64,000 nucleotides of DNA from Albula goreensis (GCA_022829145.1 CM040742.1:47810682-47874681); one strand, 5' to 3'; counted from the stretch's first letter, positions 47,821-59,816 are shown. Notes: generated from the letters alone by a model not told the origin. A program made the numbers and translations.

Positions 47821-48010
47821 CATTTAGTGATAGATAGTCATTAATGAAGCATTACATAGCACAGATTTGTTAATGGTTCAGTAATGGTTCTGTTCAGTAC
47901 CATAGAAGCAATAAATGGTTCTTTGATGGTTCTGAATGGTACTATAGAAGAACTAAAGGGTTTGTTAATGGTTGGTTAATGTTTCTATATTTTATTAAAA
48001 AAGGTTCCTA
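47821..48010. repeat. Degenerate AATGGTTC-type dispersed repeat
   Basis: GTTAATGGTTCAGTAATGGTTC, AATGGTTCTTTGATGGTTC and GTTAATGGTTGGTTAATG recur within 190 bp. Similar words occur at 42395-42510. Such AATGGTTC/GAACCATT-rich elements are common in fish genomes. Limits are uncertain. Confidence 0.4.
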
Positions 48011-48374
48011 TGTTTATGATTCAGAACCCCAGAGGAGTCGTTTTTCCTCAGAGTGTAGTGACTGTGACAGTTCCAGAGCGAAGATACCAGAACTTAAGTG
48101 TTTTCAGACCATGGTCAATCTGCTCCTCTTCAATATTTGGGTGTGCCTCCTCTTTAAAAATGTTCGTAAGCAACAGAAAAATCTTAAAGTACATGATTAT
48201 GACGGTAACTGATATACTTTCTTTAACAGGCAAAGCGGCTTTCATTACAAGGAGCTGAATCAGATAAGTTCATTTTGAAAGTGCCCTTACAGTAAGAACC
48301 ACAGTTAAAACCAGAGTGGGAGTTCATCTGTAAAGTGGGCTGCAAGCACTGCGGCAGACTTATTGATAGTGATC

Positions 48375-49505
48375 ATCCATGAGTACATAAAAACGTAATG
48401 ACCAGAACAGGCCATTCAGCCCTTCAGCCCTGCAGTTTACCTACTAGTCTAGAGTATCCAGCACTGTATCAAGCTACAGAGTATCTGCATCAAGCCCATT
48501 TACCTACAGTCTACAGAGTATCCAGTATCATCATCAAGCCCATTTACCTACAGTCTAAGCCCAGTGTAGTATCAGCACTTTACCTACAGTATCAGCGCTG
48601 TATCAAGCCCATTTACCAGTCTACAGTCTGCATCAAGCCCATTCACCTAGTATCCAGCACTGCATCAAGCCCATTTACCTACAGTCTACAGAGTATCCAT
48701 CAAGCCCATTTACCTTCATCTGCAGCCCATTTACCTACAGTCTACAGAGTATCCAGCACTGCATCAAGCCCATTCACCTACAGTCTACAGAGTATCCAGC
48801 ACTGCATCAAGCCCATTTACCTACAGTCTACAGAGTATCCAGCACTGCATCAAGCATTTACCTTCAGTCTAGAGTATCCAGCACTGCATCAAGCCCATTC
48901 ACCTACAGTCTACAGAGTATCCAGCACTGCATCAAGCCCATTTACCTACAGTCTACAGAGTATCCAGCACTGCATCAAGCCCATTTACCTTCAGTCTGCA
49001 TCAACTGCCCCATTCACCTACAGTTTATCCAGCACTGCATCAAGCCCATTTACCTACAGTCTACAGAGTATCCAGTACTGCATCAAGCCCATTTACCTAC
49101 AGTCTACAGAGTATCCAGCACTGCATCAAGCCCATTTACCTACAGTCTACAGAGTATCCAGCACTGTATCAAGCCCATTTACCTACAGTCTACAGAGTAT
49201 CCAGCACTGCATCAAGCCCATTTACTTACAGTCTACAGAGTATCCAGCGCTGCATCAAGCCCATTTACCTACAGTCTACAGAGTATCCAGCACTGCATCA
49301 AGCCCATTTACCTACAGTCTACAGAGTATCCAGCACTGCATCAAGCCCTCTTTGTGTAAAACATTTTCTATCTGTTTGGAATTTGACCTTATCTAATTTA
49401 TATCTGTGTCCCCTTGTTCTACAGATTGAACTCAACCAGGAAAATCGTTTGCAAACCCATTTATGAATTAGAAAACCTCAGCTGAATATCTCCTTATTCT
49501 CTTAT
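48375..49505 (+). mobile_element. Retroposon 3' region with an internal array expansion
   Basis: The left part (AACAGGCCATTCAGCCC at 48405) and the right part after 49349 (TTTGTGTAAAACATTTTCTA, CTTATCTAATTTATATCTGT, GTCCCCTTGTTCT at 49409, GAAAACCTCAGCTGAATATC) belong to one widespread vertebrate retroposon 3' region, as judged from its characteristic word order. Between them the internal ATCCAGCACTGCATCAAG segment has been amplified into a 43-bp array. A related fragment sits at 31290-31450. No reverse transcriptase remnant is visible. Confidence 0.55.
48434..49348. repeat. 43-bp minisatellite inside the retroposon
   Basis: Unit: CATCAAGCCCATTTACCTAC, AGTCTACAGAGTATCCAGCA, CTG. From about 49030 to the right end the copies are full-length (CATCAAG at 49081, 49124, 49167 as TATCAAG, 49210, 49253). 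To the left, units are irregular, with many internal deletions (for example 48560-48660 and 48700-48725). A 332-codon plus-strand frame crosses it because no frame of the unit has a stop; spurious. Confidence 0.93.
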
Positions 49506-49533
49506 TTCTCAGTGCTCTGCAGTGTCTCCTCCA

Positions 49534-49640
49534 TCTCTGGGGTGGGCGAGGCCGTCGGTCTCTGGGGTGGGCGAGGCCGTCGGTCTCTGGGGTGGGCGAG
49601 GTCGCCGGTCTCTGGGGTGGGCGAGGCCGCCGGTCTCTCC
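49534..49640. repeat. 25-bp GC-rich minisatellite, 4 copies
   Basis: CGGTCTCTGGGGTGGGCGAG followed by GCCGT, four tandem copies with GCCGT/GTCGC/GCCGC variants. It is G-rich on the plus strand, unlike the AT-rich flanks. Confidence 0.93.
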
Positions 49641-50862
49641 ACCCTCCTCTCCAGATGAGAGGAACCGAAAACTGAACCACATGGATCAAGACAACATAAA
49701 ACAAACAAGTCCACCACTTAAATGCTTTCATTCAATATGTTCTTAAAAAAGTATTTCACAAATGTAATTCATTATGTTCCTTATGAGTGAGTGTGAATCT
49801 GCAGGGAATGTTGGAGGTAAGTTTACATATGACAACATACTTGGAATGCTTTTCTGTAACTTTTTGGAGCAATTAAATGTTCTGGGGACATTTTTCATTT
49901 TTCTCATCATAACATCATCTCATCATCTCACTGCCAAATGGCCCCCAGACTCAAATACTTCCCAATAATTCTATGGATCGGGATTGTCCTATTGATATCC
50001 TTCATAATCATACCAATAAAATAATTATATGCTGTGCTTTTCATAACATAGAAGCAGCCAAAAAAAATCCTTCGACAAGTACAAAGGACAGTTTCAAGGT
50101 GCTGAGGACAATCTGAGAAGGTCCTTCAGACAGTGTAATGTCACATCCAAAAGAGACTCCAGCTAGCATTGGCACAGGCTTTCAGAGTGGCCCCCTGTTA
50201 GCGGAAGGTTCGTATGACAGAAGGGGCAGAGGTGAAGTTTCAGGGAGCTTATTTTTCTGTAACAGCTGAACCTCGCCACCTCCTCTGTCTCATTAAAATG
50301 AGCCCAAATCAACAGAAAGAGAGTAATACATCTACACTTATATTCAGCCATCCAGCAGATGTTTTTGTCCAGATGTTTATCATTTCTTTTGTTCAAATTA
50401 AATTACCAAAAAGACCTTCTGGTATCTCTCAGACTCTGAAAATGGTCTGATCAGTAAAAATAGAACAAAAATAGATTTTGAACCTGAAGCAGAAAACAAA
50501 CAGATTTGACATTTTGGCAGAGACAGCCTAGTTTATCTTCCGTTCCCAGCCTTGTCTTGTTGCCGTCACCGGACCGCCATCATGAGCTGTGATTTATGAC
50601 AGGACAGGAGTCATGTCTTAGTTTGTACCTGAGTTTTGTTCAGGCAGTGGCCAAGTAATTCTCCAGCTTTGATCAGACAGTCTCGGCGACCTCGACGCAT
50701 GCCTTTGCTCCAACTTTCCCTTCTCGTGGCTCCCCCACACCAGCCAGGTGCTCCTTACACCTGGTCAGTCCCCCTAATGCTTGGAACCAGGAACTCTGAG
50801 TCTGGAATATGTCAGCCTTTTTTTGTCCAATAAACAGTTTTTAACCCAAGGGAGTTCCAGGC

Positions 50863-50865
<3 letters not shown>
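49641..50865. other. Intergenic DNA
   Basis: AT-rich unique DNA. The stretch at 50530-50850, ending in TTTTGTCCAATAAACAG, is less AT-rich and could be an old retroposon 3' end (AATAAA at 50829), but I cannot place it. Confidence 0.35.

Positions 50866-50944
<79 letters not shown>
50866..50944. repeat. (AC)n microsatellite, about 79 bp
   Basis: About 39 uninterrupted AC/CA dinucleotides followed by TATATATG. Likely highly variable in length. Confidence 0.98.
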
Positions 50945-50949
<5 letters not shown>

Positions 50950-51204
50950 GGGTACAGCCGAACATTCAGCACCACTGCTGCCATTTACCACCACACAAAA
51001 CCCAATGTGACACTTCTCCTCCTAGTGGTTTCCATTTGCCCTATATATAAGCAGTCATGAAATAATAATTATCTCATATTTTTGGCTTTTTAATTACAAG
51101 TAAAGGGAAAAAAAATCATAAATTTACATGGACTCTGTAACAAATGGTTTTCTTGTGAGGCTGGATTTGTTGTGTTTATTATTATTACTTTATCAACTCA
51201 TACC
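50945..51204. other. Intergenic unique DNA
   Basis: Short unique AT-rich spacer with no feature. Confidence 0.4.
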
Positions 51205-51388
51205 CATTTAATCTCAGAGATTGCAGGTTTGATTCCCAGGCAGGGTACAGCCATTGTACAATTGTACATGGTACTTCACCTGAATTGCTCCAGTAAAATA
51301 CCTGTTCTATAAATGGATGGTGTGTGAAAATGTAAGCCGCTTAAGTCACTCTGGATGAGCCTGTCTGCTAAATATGTAAACGAATAAT
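51205..51388 (+). mobile_element. tRNA-derived SINE
   Basis: A B-box-like GGTTTGATTCC lies at 51226, preceded by a degraded A-box region (ATCTCAGAGATTG). The body includes TTCACCTGAATTGCTCCAGT (51275) and GTGTGAAAATGTAAGCCGC. The tail is AAGTCACTCTGGATGAGCC, CTGTCTGCTAAATATGTAAA, matching the 3' tail shared by many fish SINEs and their partner LINEs. Same family as 27454-27620 (plus) and 63680-64000 (minus). RNA polymerase III activity is unlikely given the decayed A box. Confidence 0.75.
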
Positions 51389-51855
51389 GCAATAATTCTG
51401 CAAGCGTCTGAATATTGCAGTCAAGTTTAAATGATTTGTTTCATGGACAGTGTTTCTCTCCACATCTGGACGTCAGCTGCTTACATTAAATTTCACAGTT
51501 AGCTACAGTCAGATTAAACCATTTAAGCTGTGAGCAATTTCAACTTCTATTGGTAGCCTTGGAAGTTTTTTTTTTAATCGAGAGAAAGAGAGAAACATGG
51601 AGAGATGACAAGAAAAACAAAGTGAAAGGAGGTATGTGAGCAGGTGGCTTGTGCTGAGTGTGTGATATAAGGAAAGGTTGTAGGTTCAAGCAACTGGAGC
51701 AGCTGAGACAGAACTCATACACACTCACATACAAAGATAGACACATGATATTGTATGTCAGCTCCTCCCATTTGTGGTGGAAAGAAAACCCACTCCCTGT
51801 CACTATGTGGCGCTGATAAGCTCAGTTCAGGTGCGGAAAAAATGTGGTACGAGTT
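51389..51855. other. Intergenic unique DNA
   Basis: No recognised feature. Confidence 0.4.
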
Positions 51856-52012
51856 TGTGTGTGTACGTGTGTGTGCATGTGTGTGCGCATGTGTGAGTGT
51901 GTATGTGTGTGCGCATGTGTGTGCGTATGTGTGAGTGTGTATGTGTGTGTGAGTGTGTATGTGTGTGTGTGAGTGTGTATGTGTGTGTATGTGTGAGTGT
52001 GTATGTGTGCAC
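51856..52012. repeat. Compound (GT)n repeat with GTGTAT and GTGAGT interruptions
   Basis: (GT)n carrying periodic TGTGAGTGTGTATG words, plus GTGCGCATG near its left end. A short minisatellite grown from a microsatellite. His-Thr repeat frames on the minus strand are spurious. Confidence 0.94.
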
Positions 52013-52739
52013 AGCTCTCCTCCAAAGCGGGGTCATTTTCACGGATTAACTGGAAGATCGGGCCATAGAGAGTTGGAAATTGACTGCTCTCTGAATGGCT
52101 GAATAACAAACCTGCGAGACGTGAAAGACGATACCCAGAGGGAAAACCGCAGAGAGGCGGCCCTGTCGGTACAGAGCGCAGTCAGGCCACTAAAACGCAG
52201 CGCGAACGCATGCACACAGAAAGTTTCAGTCCTGTGCAGAGTGGATATGAATACCTCTTAAAGGGAGTGTGCTTAAAGGGAGCATTTTGCCACAGTCTCA
52301 CAGATTCAGATTCATATCTCAGAACAAAAGTATTTTTATTTTTGAGATTTGGGATTTGGAGTATGAGTCATAAACCCTCTTGCAGTCATATCTGAGCCAT
52401 CTGTTATCACATTAATATGGATTGAGTCCTGTAGTGTGATTCACTGTAATGATTACAGTGTTAAACCTCTGCTGGCCTGGATATCTGACAACTGCTCTGT
52501 CCTCGGCGTGACTTCATGTCTTACGTTTGTTTTCCAATAGCTGCTGAAGCTTGTGATACTGACCCACATTGTGAACCTGACAGCTCCCTGTTAAAGGAGC
52601 GGCACACGTGTATTTTAGACTCCAGCAGAACGCTAAACGCAACCAGAGCTGTGTGCTTTTTAAAGATGATGGGAATGAAGGAGCATGTGGCCCTCATTTG
52701 AGCCAGGAAAAAAAATGGGTCCCCAAAATTGAGCTTATA
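52013..52739. other. Intergenic unique DNA
   Basis: Unique sequence, no supported gene. Confidence 0.4.
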
Positions 52740-52881
52740 GATCGATTTCGTGGTAAATGCATCTGAGAAGCACCTGTCTGCTAACATGGTCTGAAGACCC
52801 ACCTCTTCAGCCGATACCTGGTCTCACCACCAAACCCCCGTTTAACACTTGTACTCATTTGTGATCACTTGTAGATTGGAT

Positions 52882-52918
<37 letters not shown>

Positions 52919-53112
52919 TATTATGTACTGTTTACTTGGCTATGCTGTGTTTATTACTGAGTTATATGGACTTTATTTTTAGCTTTGATCTGCTGTTGCA
53001 CAGTGATACGCTTTCTTTCCTGTATTGTCGTTAGGCTGGCTGTATGGTCTCCTTGTACGTTGCTTTGGCTAAAAGCGTCTGCAAAAATGAATACATTTAA
53101 ACGTAAATGTAC
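52740..53112 (+). mobile_element. LINE 3' end (probably L2 clade)
   Basis: Contains GAAGACCCACCTCTTCAG (52792), CTTAGGCTGGCTGTATGG-type sequence and a tail GCTTTGGCTAAAAGCGTCTG followed by ATGAATACATTTAAACGTAAATG. This order and the 3' tail are characteristic of fish L2-type LINE 3' ends, whose tails are borrowed by the SINEs here. An ATT microsatellite at 52884-52924 is embedded. The coding part is absent (5' truncation). Confidence 0.65.
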
Positions 53113-53355
53113 ATTCTTAAAGGTAAGTAAATGAGCACATGGTTGCTTGGAAACAGCTACTGGGTACCTGCCACTGATTAGTTCCTTGTGACATCACAGC
53201 CAATATAGCATCACAGGCCCTTCCAGGGGTTGATCTGAAGAGAGCGTCATGGAAACAGGCTGAGCCCTGGGTATCTTAGAGTATTTGTGACGCACTACAC
53301 ACCAAAAGAGAGAGACTGACTTTCAGACATGATTAATGTACAGTTTGATTGAGGA
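53113..53355. other. Intergenic unique DNA
   Basis: No recognised feature. Confidence 0.4.
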
Positions 53356-53383
53356 GGGAGTGGGTGGGGGGTGGGTGGGGGGG
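53356..53383 (+). other. G-quadruplex-prone tract
   Basis: Five G-runs of at least three, separated by loops of one to three bases, in 28 bp: canonical quadruplex pattern on the plus strand with no promoter-like surroundings. Confidence 0.7.
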
Positions 53384-55913
53384 ATTACTACAAAAAACAG
53401 GTGACTCACCTGCAGAACAGGCCCTTCTCCCGAACAAATGATCTTATGACTTTAAGGGTAATTAAGCAGCAACTCACTGAAAACATCCACACTTTTCTGA
53501 TGCACATGTATTGTGTACACTGGATGTCCTTGGTTTGGTGTCACGATATTTCTGAATTGATGTGGATGCACATTGTTCTGGGAGTCTTCTAATGGAACCC
53601 AGTAATAGTGGAGAGGAAGACCCATGACCTGCTCTTTACAATGAGGAATGGAGGCTTTATGAAAAACAACCGCAAACCGTTACAGCCTGAAAATCACATT
53701 ATGAGTCTAAAGTGGGATTCATTTCAGGCTGACCAGTGTTTCTGTAACTCGGAGCTCTATACAGCATCAGATAAACTACATCATTCCAAAGGAAATTTAT
53801 TTTGTACACATATGATGCCTGCTGTATAGAAAAATAGAACAGCACATGTAGATAAATTCACGCCAGCGAGGCGCACAAACAAACTGGTTATTGGCCAATA
53901 AATCATAAGATATACAGTGCACAGATACAGAAGCAGAAACAAATAACTAAATCTATGAGGTTCTGCTGCATGGCCATCATGATTGTGTGACTCCATTTTG
54001 CAGGGGGGCTATGGCGTCTCATTGAACCAAAAATGGGAGGAGCTATTTGGTTATCGGGACCAATGACCACACTGGCTTTAGAGGGAAAACATATTTGATT
54101 GGTTCAAACTAAGTCAATGATTGACAGCTGCTTGTAGCTCCACCCTAACATGGGTTCATGAAACCTCATTTCATTCCTCACCAAACACAGCTTAGACAAG
54201 CAAATCAGTCTCTAAGGTGTAAATGTTTTTCATGGAACATTCTGGAAGGATGACTGAAAAAGTGTTCTCCTACCTCCATCAGTTCCATTCATTATGGTCC
54301 CCATTAGCCGGTGCTAGATGGTCTTCCTAGGGTCCACACAGGAAATATAATTCATCAAAAACCTGAACAACATTAAATAAGAAAGAAAGAAATGCTTTTT
54401 TGCAGTCAGCTGTAACTTTCTGAGGTCTGCCTTAGCTGGAGTTGACCATACATCAGGGCAATAGTCATGATGTGGTAGAACTGGTACTTTAATCACTCAG
54501 TATGTTGACTCGGGTGCTAAAAAAACATATTTATGAAAGCCAAACCTTTTCAGGTTGACTCTGAGGTGAGGGGAGGTGCAGGATCACACCTGCAGAATCC
54601 CAGGTGCTGTGGGTGTGTCACCTTTACCTGCTCTGCATAAAGGCGTCAGTCATGACTAACCACGTCCTCGTCTTAATTTCCTCTCGATACAAACCAATTC
54701 AGGTGTCCCACGATGGTTGCCCTGCTGATCCAGATGGATTCCTGAGAGGTCAGGTGGTCTCAGGTAAGCAATCACTTGCTCGGTTGAACCAAATAAATCA
54801 CAATGAGTCTGTCTAGACATAATTAATGACCAACTCTTTCATGGCTTATTACCTTGCTGGATAGAGGAATGTTACAGCAGAATTTGGCCACAAAATGAAG
54901 TGGTTGAAAATGTAAGGCCTTGGCCTGATCACAGTCGTTTCTGTTGGGGCAGTGAAGTCACTGTCTATGGGGCAACTGAAAAATGTCTACGGTGCAAGTG
55001 CGGCTGCGAGCATGGTGGTTGTAATGATTTATTTTAATTCAGTCTTGAAAGAAAAAAACAAAGACAACCTGCCACCAAGAGAGGAAAAAACATGTGACGG
55101 GTGGCTGTAGATGGAAACATTTTTATTTTATTCCAGAAGTCCATTTCTGGTTTTGTACTGAGGCTGGTGGGTGGGCCTGAGCTGTAAATTTGGACACCTG
55201 TGGCTAATCAGACACAGGATATTTAGGCATACCTGTGTGCTGGGAGAGTTTCAGGTGGGAATTAGGAATTAAATCTGCTCCCAGCTGTTTGGAATTGCTC
55301 TGTCCCAGCTGAAGGGTAGCCATATTGACTCAAGTCAGCACTTTCAATTTTATTTTAATATCATATAAGAACTGCCCTAACGTGGGACAAATTCATTTTA
55401 TTATTATTTGTAAGAGAACCCCAAATTGGGATGATTCTTAGTTGTGTTAAGAAAACCCAAGCATGGACACTTTGAGTTCAAATACCAGCTTATTTGTGAA
55501 TAAAGAAACTGGTACGCTCTCCATTCATCAAAAATAAATCTCATCAAAACTGTTAATATCTTATTTATGAAATGTCAGTCTCAGAGACCAATCACAGAGT
55601 CATCAGCTGAGCTCTTGTCCTTACTCTTGCAAGCAAGAGGCTGAATTGTGAGTGAAGGCTTGTGTCAAATTCATCAAACCCCAAATCTATGCCACTGCAG
55701 GAATGGAGAGTCAACATATGTTCAGCTCACAAGCCCGCAGGCGCCCTGTCGGCCAGGAGGGGTCACTAGAGAGTGATGAGAATGATGAATTCAGATGGCT
55801 TAGCTGCTGTGTTTCCCCAGCGGGGTGCAGGCAGTTGCTGCTTCATTAATGTGGACCTCAGGCTGTAGCCAGGAGCAGTGCAGCTGGAAGTTTGAGTCTC
55901 AGAGATGCACAGA
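53384..55913. other. Gene-free unique DNA
   Basis: About 2.5 kb with no array. At 54000-54160 are two ATTGG/CCAAT-type words (GGACCAATGACC, GATTGGTTC) and GGGAGGAGC. At 55130-55310 the ACACCTGTGGCTAATCAG and CCCAGCTG words may belong to a dispersed repeat. No exon is recognised. Confidence 0.35.
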
Positions 55914-56795
55914 ACAGCTTTGATTCAGACATGGATTTGATTGAATCTGACTCACACCCCAGCTCTGATTCAGGCATAGATTTGATTGAGTCTGACTCAC
56001 AGCACAGCTTTGATTCAGAAATGGATTTGATTGAATCTGACTCACACCCCAGCTTTGATTCAGACATGGATTTGATTGAATCGGACTCACACCACAGCTT
56101 TGATTCAGAAATGGATTTGATTGAATCTGACTCACACCCCAGCTTTGATTCAGACATGGATTTGATTGAATCTGACTCACACCCCAGCTTTGATTCAGAC
56201 ATGGATTCGATTGAATCGGACTCACACCCCAGCTTTGATTCAGACATGGATTTGATTGAATCGGACTCACAGCACAGCTTTGATTCAGACATGGATTTGA
56301 TTGAATCTGACTCACACCCCAGCTTTGATTCAGACACGGATTTGATTGAATCTGACTCACAGCACAGCTTTGATTCAGACATGGATTTGATTGAGTCTGA
56401 CTCACAGCACAGCTTTGATTCAGACATGGATTTGATTGAATCGGACTCACAGCACAGCTTTGATTCAGACATGGATTTGATTGAGTCTGACTCACAGCAC
56501 AGCTTTGATTCAGACATGGATTTGATTGAATCGGACTCACAGCACAGCTTTGATTCAGACATGGATTTGATTGAGTGTGACTCACAGCACAGCTTTGATT
56601 CAGACATGGATTTGATTGAATCGGACTCACAGCACAGCTTTGATTCAGACATGGATTTGATTGAATCGGACTCACAGCACAGCTTTGATTCAGACATAGA
56701 TTTGATTGAATCTGACTCACACCCCAGCTTTGATTCAGACATGGATTCGATTGAATCGGACTCACAGCACAGCTTTGATTCAGACACAGATTTGA
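55914..56795. repeat. 45-bp minisatellite, about 19.5 copies, open in frame
   Basis: AGCTTTGATTCAGACATGGA starts at 20 positions from 55916 to 56771, all 45 bp apart. The plus-strand frame from the ATG at 55892 reads a 15-residue acidic unit of SFDSDMDLIESDS plus QH, HP or HH. From 56366 to 56660 copies alternate GAGTCTGAC and GAATCGGAC (one GAGTGT), a 90-bp dimeric higher-order repeat. Both strands have long open frames, and the unit period, not selection, is the simplest reason. Changes are both silent (GAA/GAG, TCT/TCG) and replacing (QH to HP, L to S, M to T), so a coding role is not supported. Confidence 0.96.
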
Positions 56796-58270
56796 GAGTT
56801 AATACGTCTATAGTGGCCCATTATTGTTCGGAGTCCTTTGTAATCCTGCGGAAAACAAATGAAGCCATACTTTGTTTGTGTGGCAGTAATTTTGCTGGAG
56901 CCAGATTCATCTGTTGCATTTTGAATTCCCTGTCAGGATGTAATAAATCAGAGAGTGGCCGGTGCCAGGCGGTCATTCCAGCACCCCACAGCTCTGGCCA
57001 GCAGTGGTGTGAACCACCTGGCGTCATGTGCTTTCATCCAATATTACTTACACATACACAGGAATTCTGTTTACAGCCCATTTACACACATGCCAGACCA
57101 GCAGCACATATGCCTGCAATAACATGTGACATTAGGAATTGGGGAAATGGCAAAATAGAGAAAAAATGTATTATTGCTTCTCCGTAACCTACAGTATGTA
57201 CTCAGTATTTAGAGTGGATGTTATGTTTGGAATATTTAGAGAACTACAAGGACTGTGCAGTAAGTAACGTTTACAGGACTAAAATGGTTGTAATCAACAA
57301 AGCAGATTTCAAACAGAATAAATTATGTGTCTTTTCTGTCTTTAAAAAAAGAAATTCAGAACTGTAATGATGTGTCTTTCATATGAACGAGAGTCGGCGT
57401 ATGTATATATGTTTGAAGGGAGCGTAATCACTTCACCGCAGAAGTAACAAAAACAATTTAAGTGGAAATGGAATGCTATTTTCATTTGTGAACTAACACT
57501 GCATGAAATTCGTTGCTAAAGTAGTACTTCATTTCAGCCCCCCCAGTCACTATCCAGACAGAGAGGGGACAGATGGATTCTAAGGCCAGGCTGAAGGACT
57601 TCCTCACTCTAAAGACTGTCCTGCATGTTCAAGGGATGCATAAATCTGAGTCTAGTCTGAAGGACAGGACCTTTTCAATCGGATGTCAGAAGAGCACAAA
57701 CATGCATATGTGTGTGAGTGGCAGGATAAATCTTTATAAAAAGATTTCAGTAATTGTTGCATTCCAATCATTCAATTACAAAAATAAATTTTGTGAGGGA
57801 CATTTTGTCTGTAAGAATAGATACCAGTTTAAAAACTACACTGTATGAACTTCACTGGTGTTCACAAAGTTGAAGCATTTCACCCAGGTCTGGAACATAG
57901 TGCTGTCAATGATAAGACCTTCACTAGTGCATTTTCATATTTTCAGATAAAACAATGCTATTGTGTGCTTTAATTATTCATATTTACTTTTGACATTTCA
58001 GTTTCTCTTAACAGATGGTAATTAATCAGGGAATGTGAGACCAGGGTGTTAACCCTTACAGACAGCGTTTCTCAGCTTTTTGTGCAAATGCACAATCTCT
58101 CTCTTACTTCATGAATATTTTATTTCCTGCAGCCCTACCTTTTGAATGTAAGTTGTTGGCTGTGCTGTTTGTTTTATATCATTAATATTTTGCCCCTGTT
58201 TTTCCCTCCACCCCAAACCGTGCCAAACATGTTAGCATCTGGCAGGAACCCTCTTCAGCGGACTGAGGGG
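56796..58270. other. Intergenic unique DNA
   Basis: The frame from the 45-bp array continues to 57187 without recognisable protein features. The remainder is AT-rich unique DNA. Confidence 0.4.
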
Positions 58271-58637
58271 CAGGAGAGACCCGTGACCCTCTGATTCACT
58301 GGAGAGACCCGTGACCCTCTGATTCACAGGAGAGACCCGTGACCCTCTGAGTCACAGGAGAGACCCGTGACCCTCTGATTCACAGGAGAGACCCGTTACC
58401 CTCTGATTCACAAGAGAGACCCGTGACCCTCTGATTCACAGGAGAAACCCGTGACCCTCTGATTCACAGGAGAAACCCGTGACCCTCTGATTCACAGGAG
58501 AGACCCGTGACCCTCTGATTCACAGGAGAAACCCGTTACCCTCTGACTCACAGGAGAAACCCGTGACCCTCTGATTCACAGGAGAGACCCGTGACCCTCT
58601 GACTCACAGAGAAACCCGTGACCCTCTGATTCACATA
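58271..58637. repeat. 28-bp minisatellite, 13 copies
   Basis: CAGGAGAGACCCGTGACCCT then CTGATTCA, repeated every 28 bp from 58271. Variants are GAGAAACCC (five copies), CGTTACC (two), CTGAGTCA/CTGACTCA (three), one CAAGAG and a last copy short by one G. Variant types are interspersed. Confidence 0.96.
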
Positions 58638-59641
58638 ACGATGAGCCCTCGCTTATTTCCTCACCTCAGATGCAGAGGAAGGTCACCTGCTGCCCAGGCT
58701 GCCTGTGGAGGATGACAAAGTCAGCATATATGCTGTGCGTACACCTGTATCGACTCTAGCAGTGGAATACGAGATTTACATCCCTTTAGGTCAATGAACT
58801 CCACACGCTTTGAATATACAGTAGGAAATGAAACACACAAAGGCAGCAGTAATCTGCATGAATTATGGATTCAGGTTTTGATGAAAAGTAATGGCTTTTT
58901 GGGGGCGGGAGGGTGACTCATGCCGTAGAGGTACATGTTCGGGATGCAGCTGTGAGTCCAGAGATTAGGAATCGAGCCCCGGCCGTAGCCAGGTGCCTAA
59001 AGCAGGTGAACCAGGTAAATATATGAGTATACCAGACAACTTCCTGCTCCTCTAACGGCATAGGCATAATGGGATTGGTGACATGTCCGCAGGGTATAAA
59101 GAGGGGTATCACCAGACCCTTATAATTTGTTGTGCCCCTGTAAATGATCATACATTGTGAGTATGAAGGTATGAGCATTGGGGGCCTGTGACCCATTAGT
59201 GATTTAAGTCTAATAACACCCTGAAAGAAGTGAGCTTGTTGATGTGTAAATTGGGGAAAGTCACATGATCAACCGCTCATATCTGAGAATGTGGGAGAAA
59301 GTCTCTGCGACAGGCCTGATAACTTCGGTTTGGGTTTGGAGAAAATCAAATAAAATTTCACAATAAAATGACAGCTGGTACCCATGCAGAGGCATTCAGT
59401 CCTGGGATGCCCTGGACCTGTGGAAGAATAGCGGAGCGAGATAATCAGAGTTAGATGGAACCAGTGCGATCTTGTCATCTGTCTGCACACTAGATCTCTG
59501 CTGCTCCTGATGGCCTGCAGACACACCTCCTCTGCAGTGTCCAATCACAGCTCTTATTCCTGTATCGTCAGGGTAACCACCGGTGATTATGGATGCATTC
59601 CAAAAAATATTGTCATTTATGTGTTGATTTCTGAGCTGCAC
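58638..59641. other. Intergenic DNA, possible SINE remnant at 58.9 kb
   Basis: At 58905-59010, GGGAGGGTGACTCATGCCGTAG and GGAATCGAGCCCCGG (58968) resemble the A- and B-box region of a tRNA-derived SINE, but no body or tail matches. Minus-strand frames at 59269-59662 (91 and 88 codons) overlap each other and have no recognised transposase or other domain. Confidence 0.35.
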
Positions 59642-59816
59642 CTGCTGTTTGCATTGGGACAAAGCGGTTCACAGCACTGAATCACCTGCCGTTTGCATTG
59701 GGACAAAGCGGTTCACAGCACTGAATCACCTGCCGTTTGCATTGGGACAAAGCGGTTCACAGCACTGAATCACCTGCCGTTTGCATTGGGACAAAGCGGT
59801 TCACAGCACTGAATCT
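59642..59816. repeat. 44-bp minisatellite, 4 copies
   Basis: CTGCCGTTTGCATTGGGACA, AAGCGGTTCACAGCACTGAA, TCAC: four copies at 59642, 59686, 59730 and 59774. They are identical except for CTGCTG in the first. A very recent expansion. Confidence 0.97.

Noticed and set aside
58905..59010. tRNA gene
   Set aside because: Only loose A- and B-box resemblance; I could not build a cloverleaf with paired acceptor and anticodon stems. At most a SINE remnant.
59269..59662. Possible degraded transposase on the minus strand
   Set aside because: I compared the frames with DDE-type transposase patterns from general knowledge and found no catalytic spacing or conserved motif. They overlap and end quickly.
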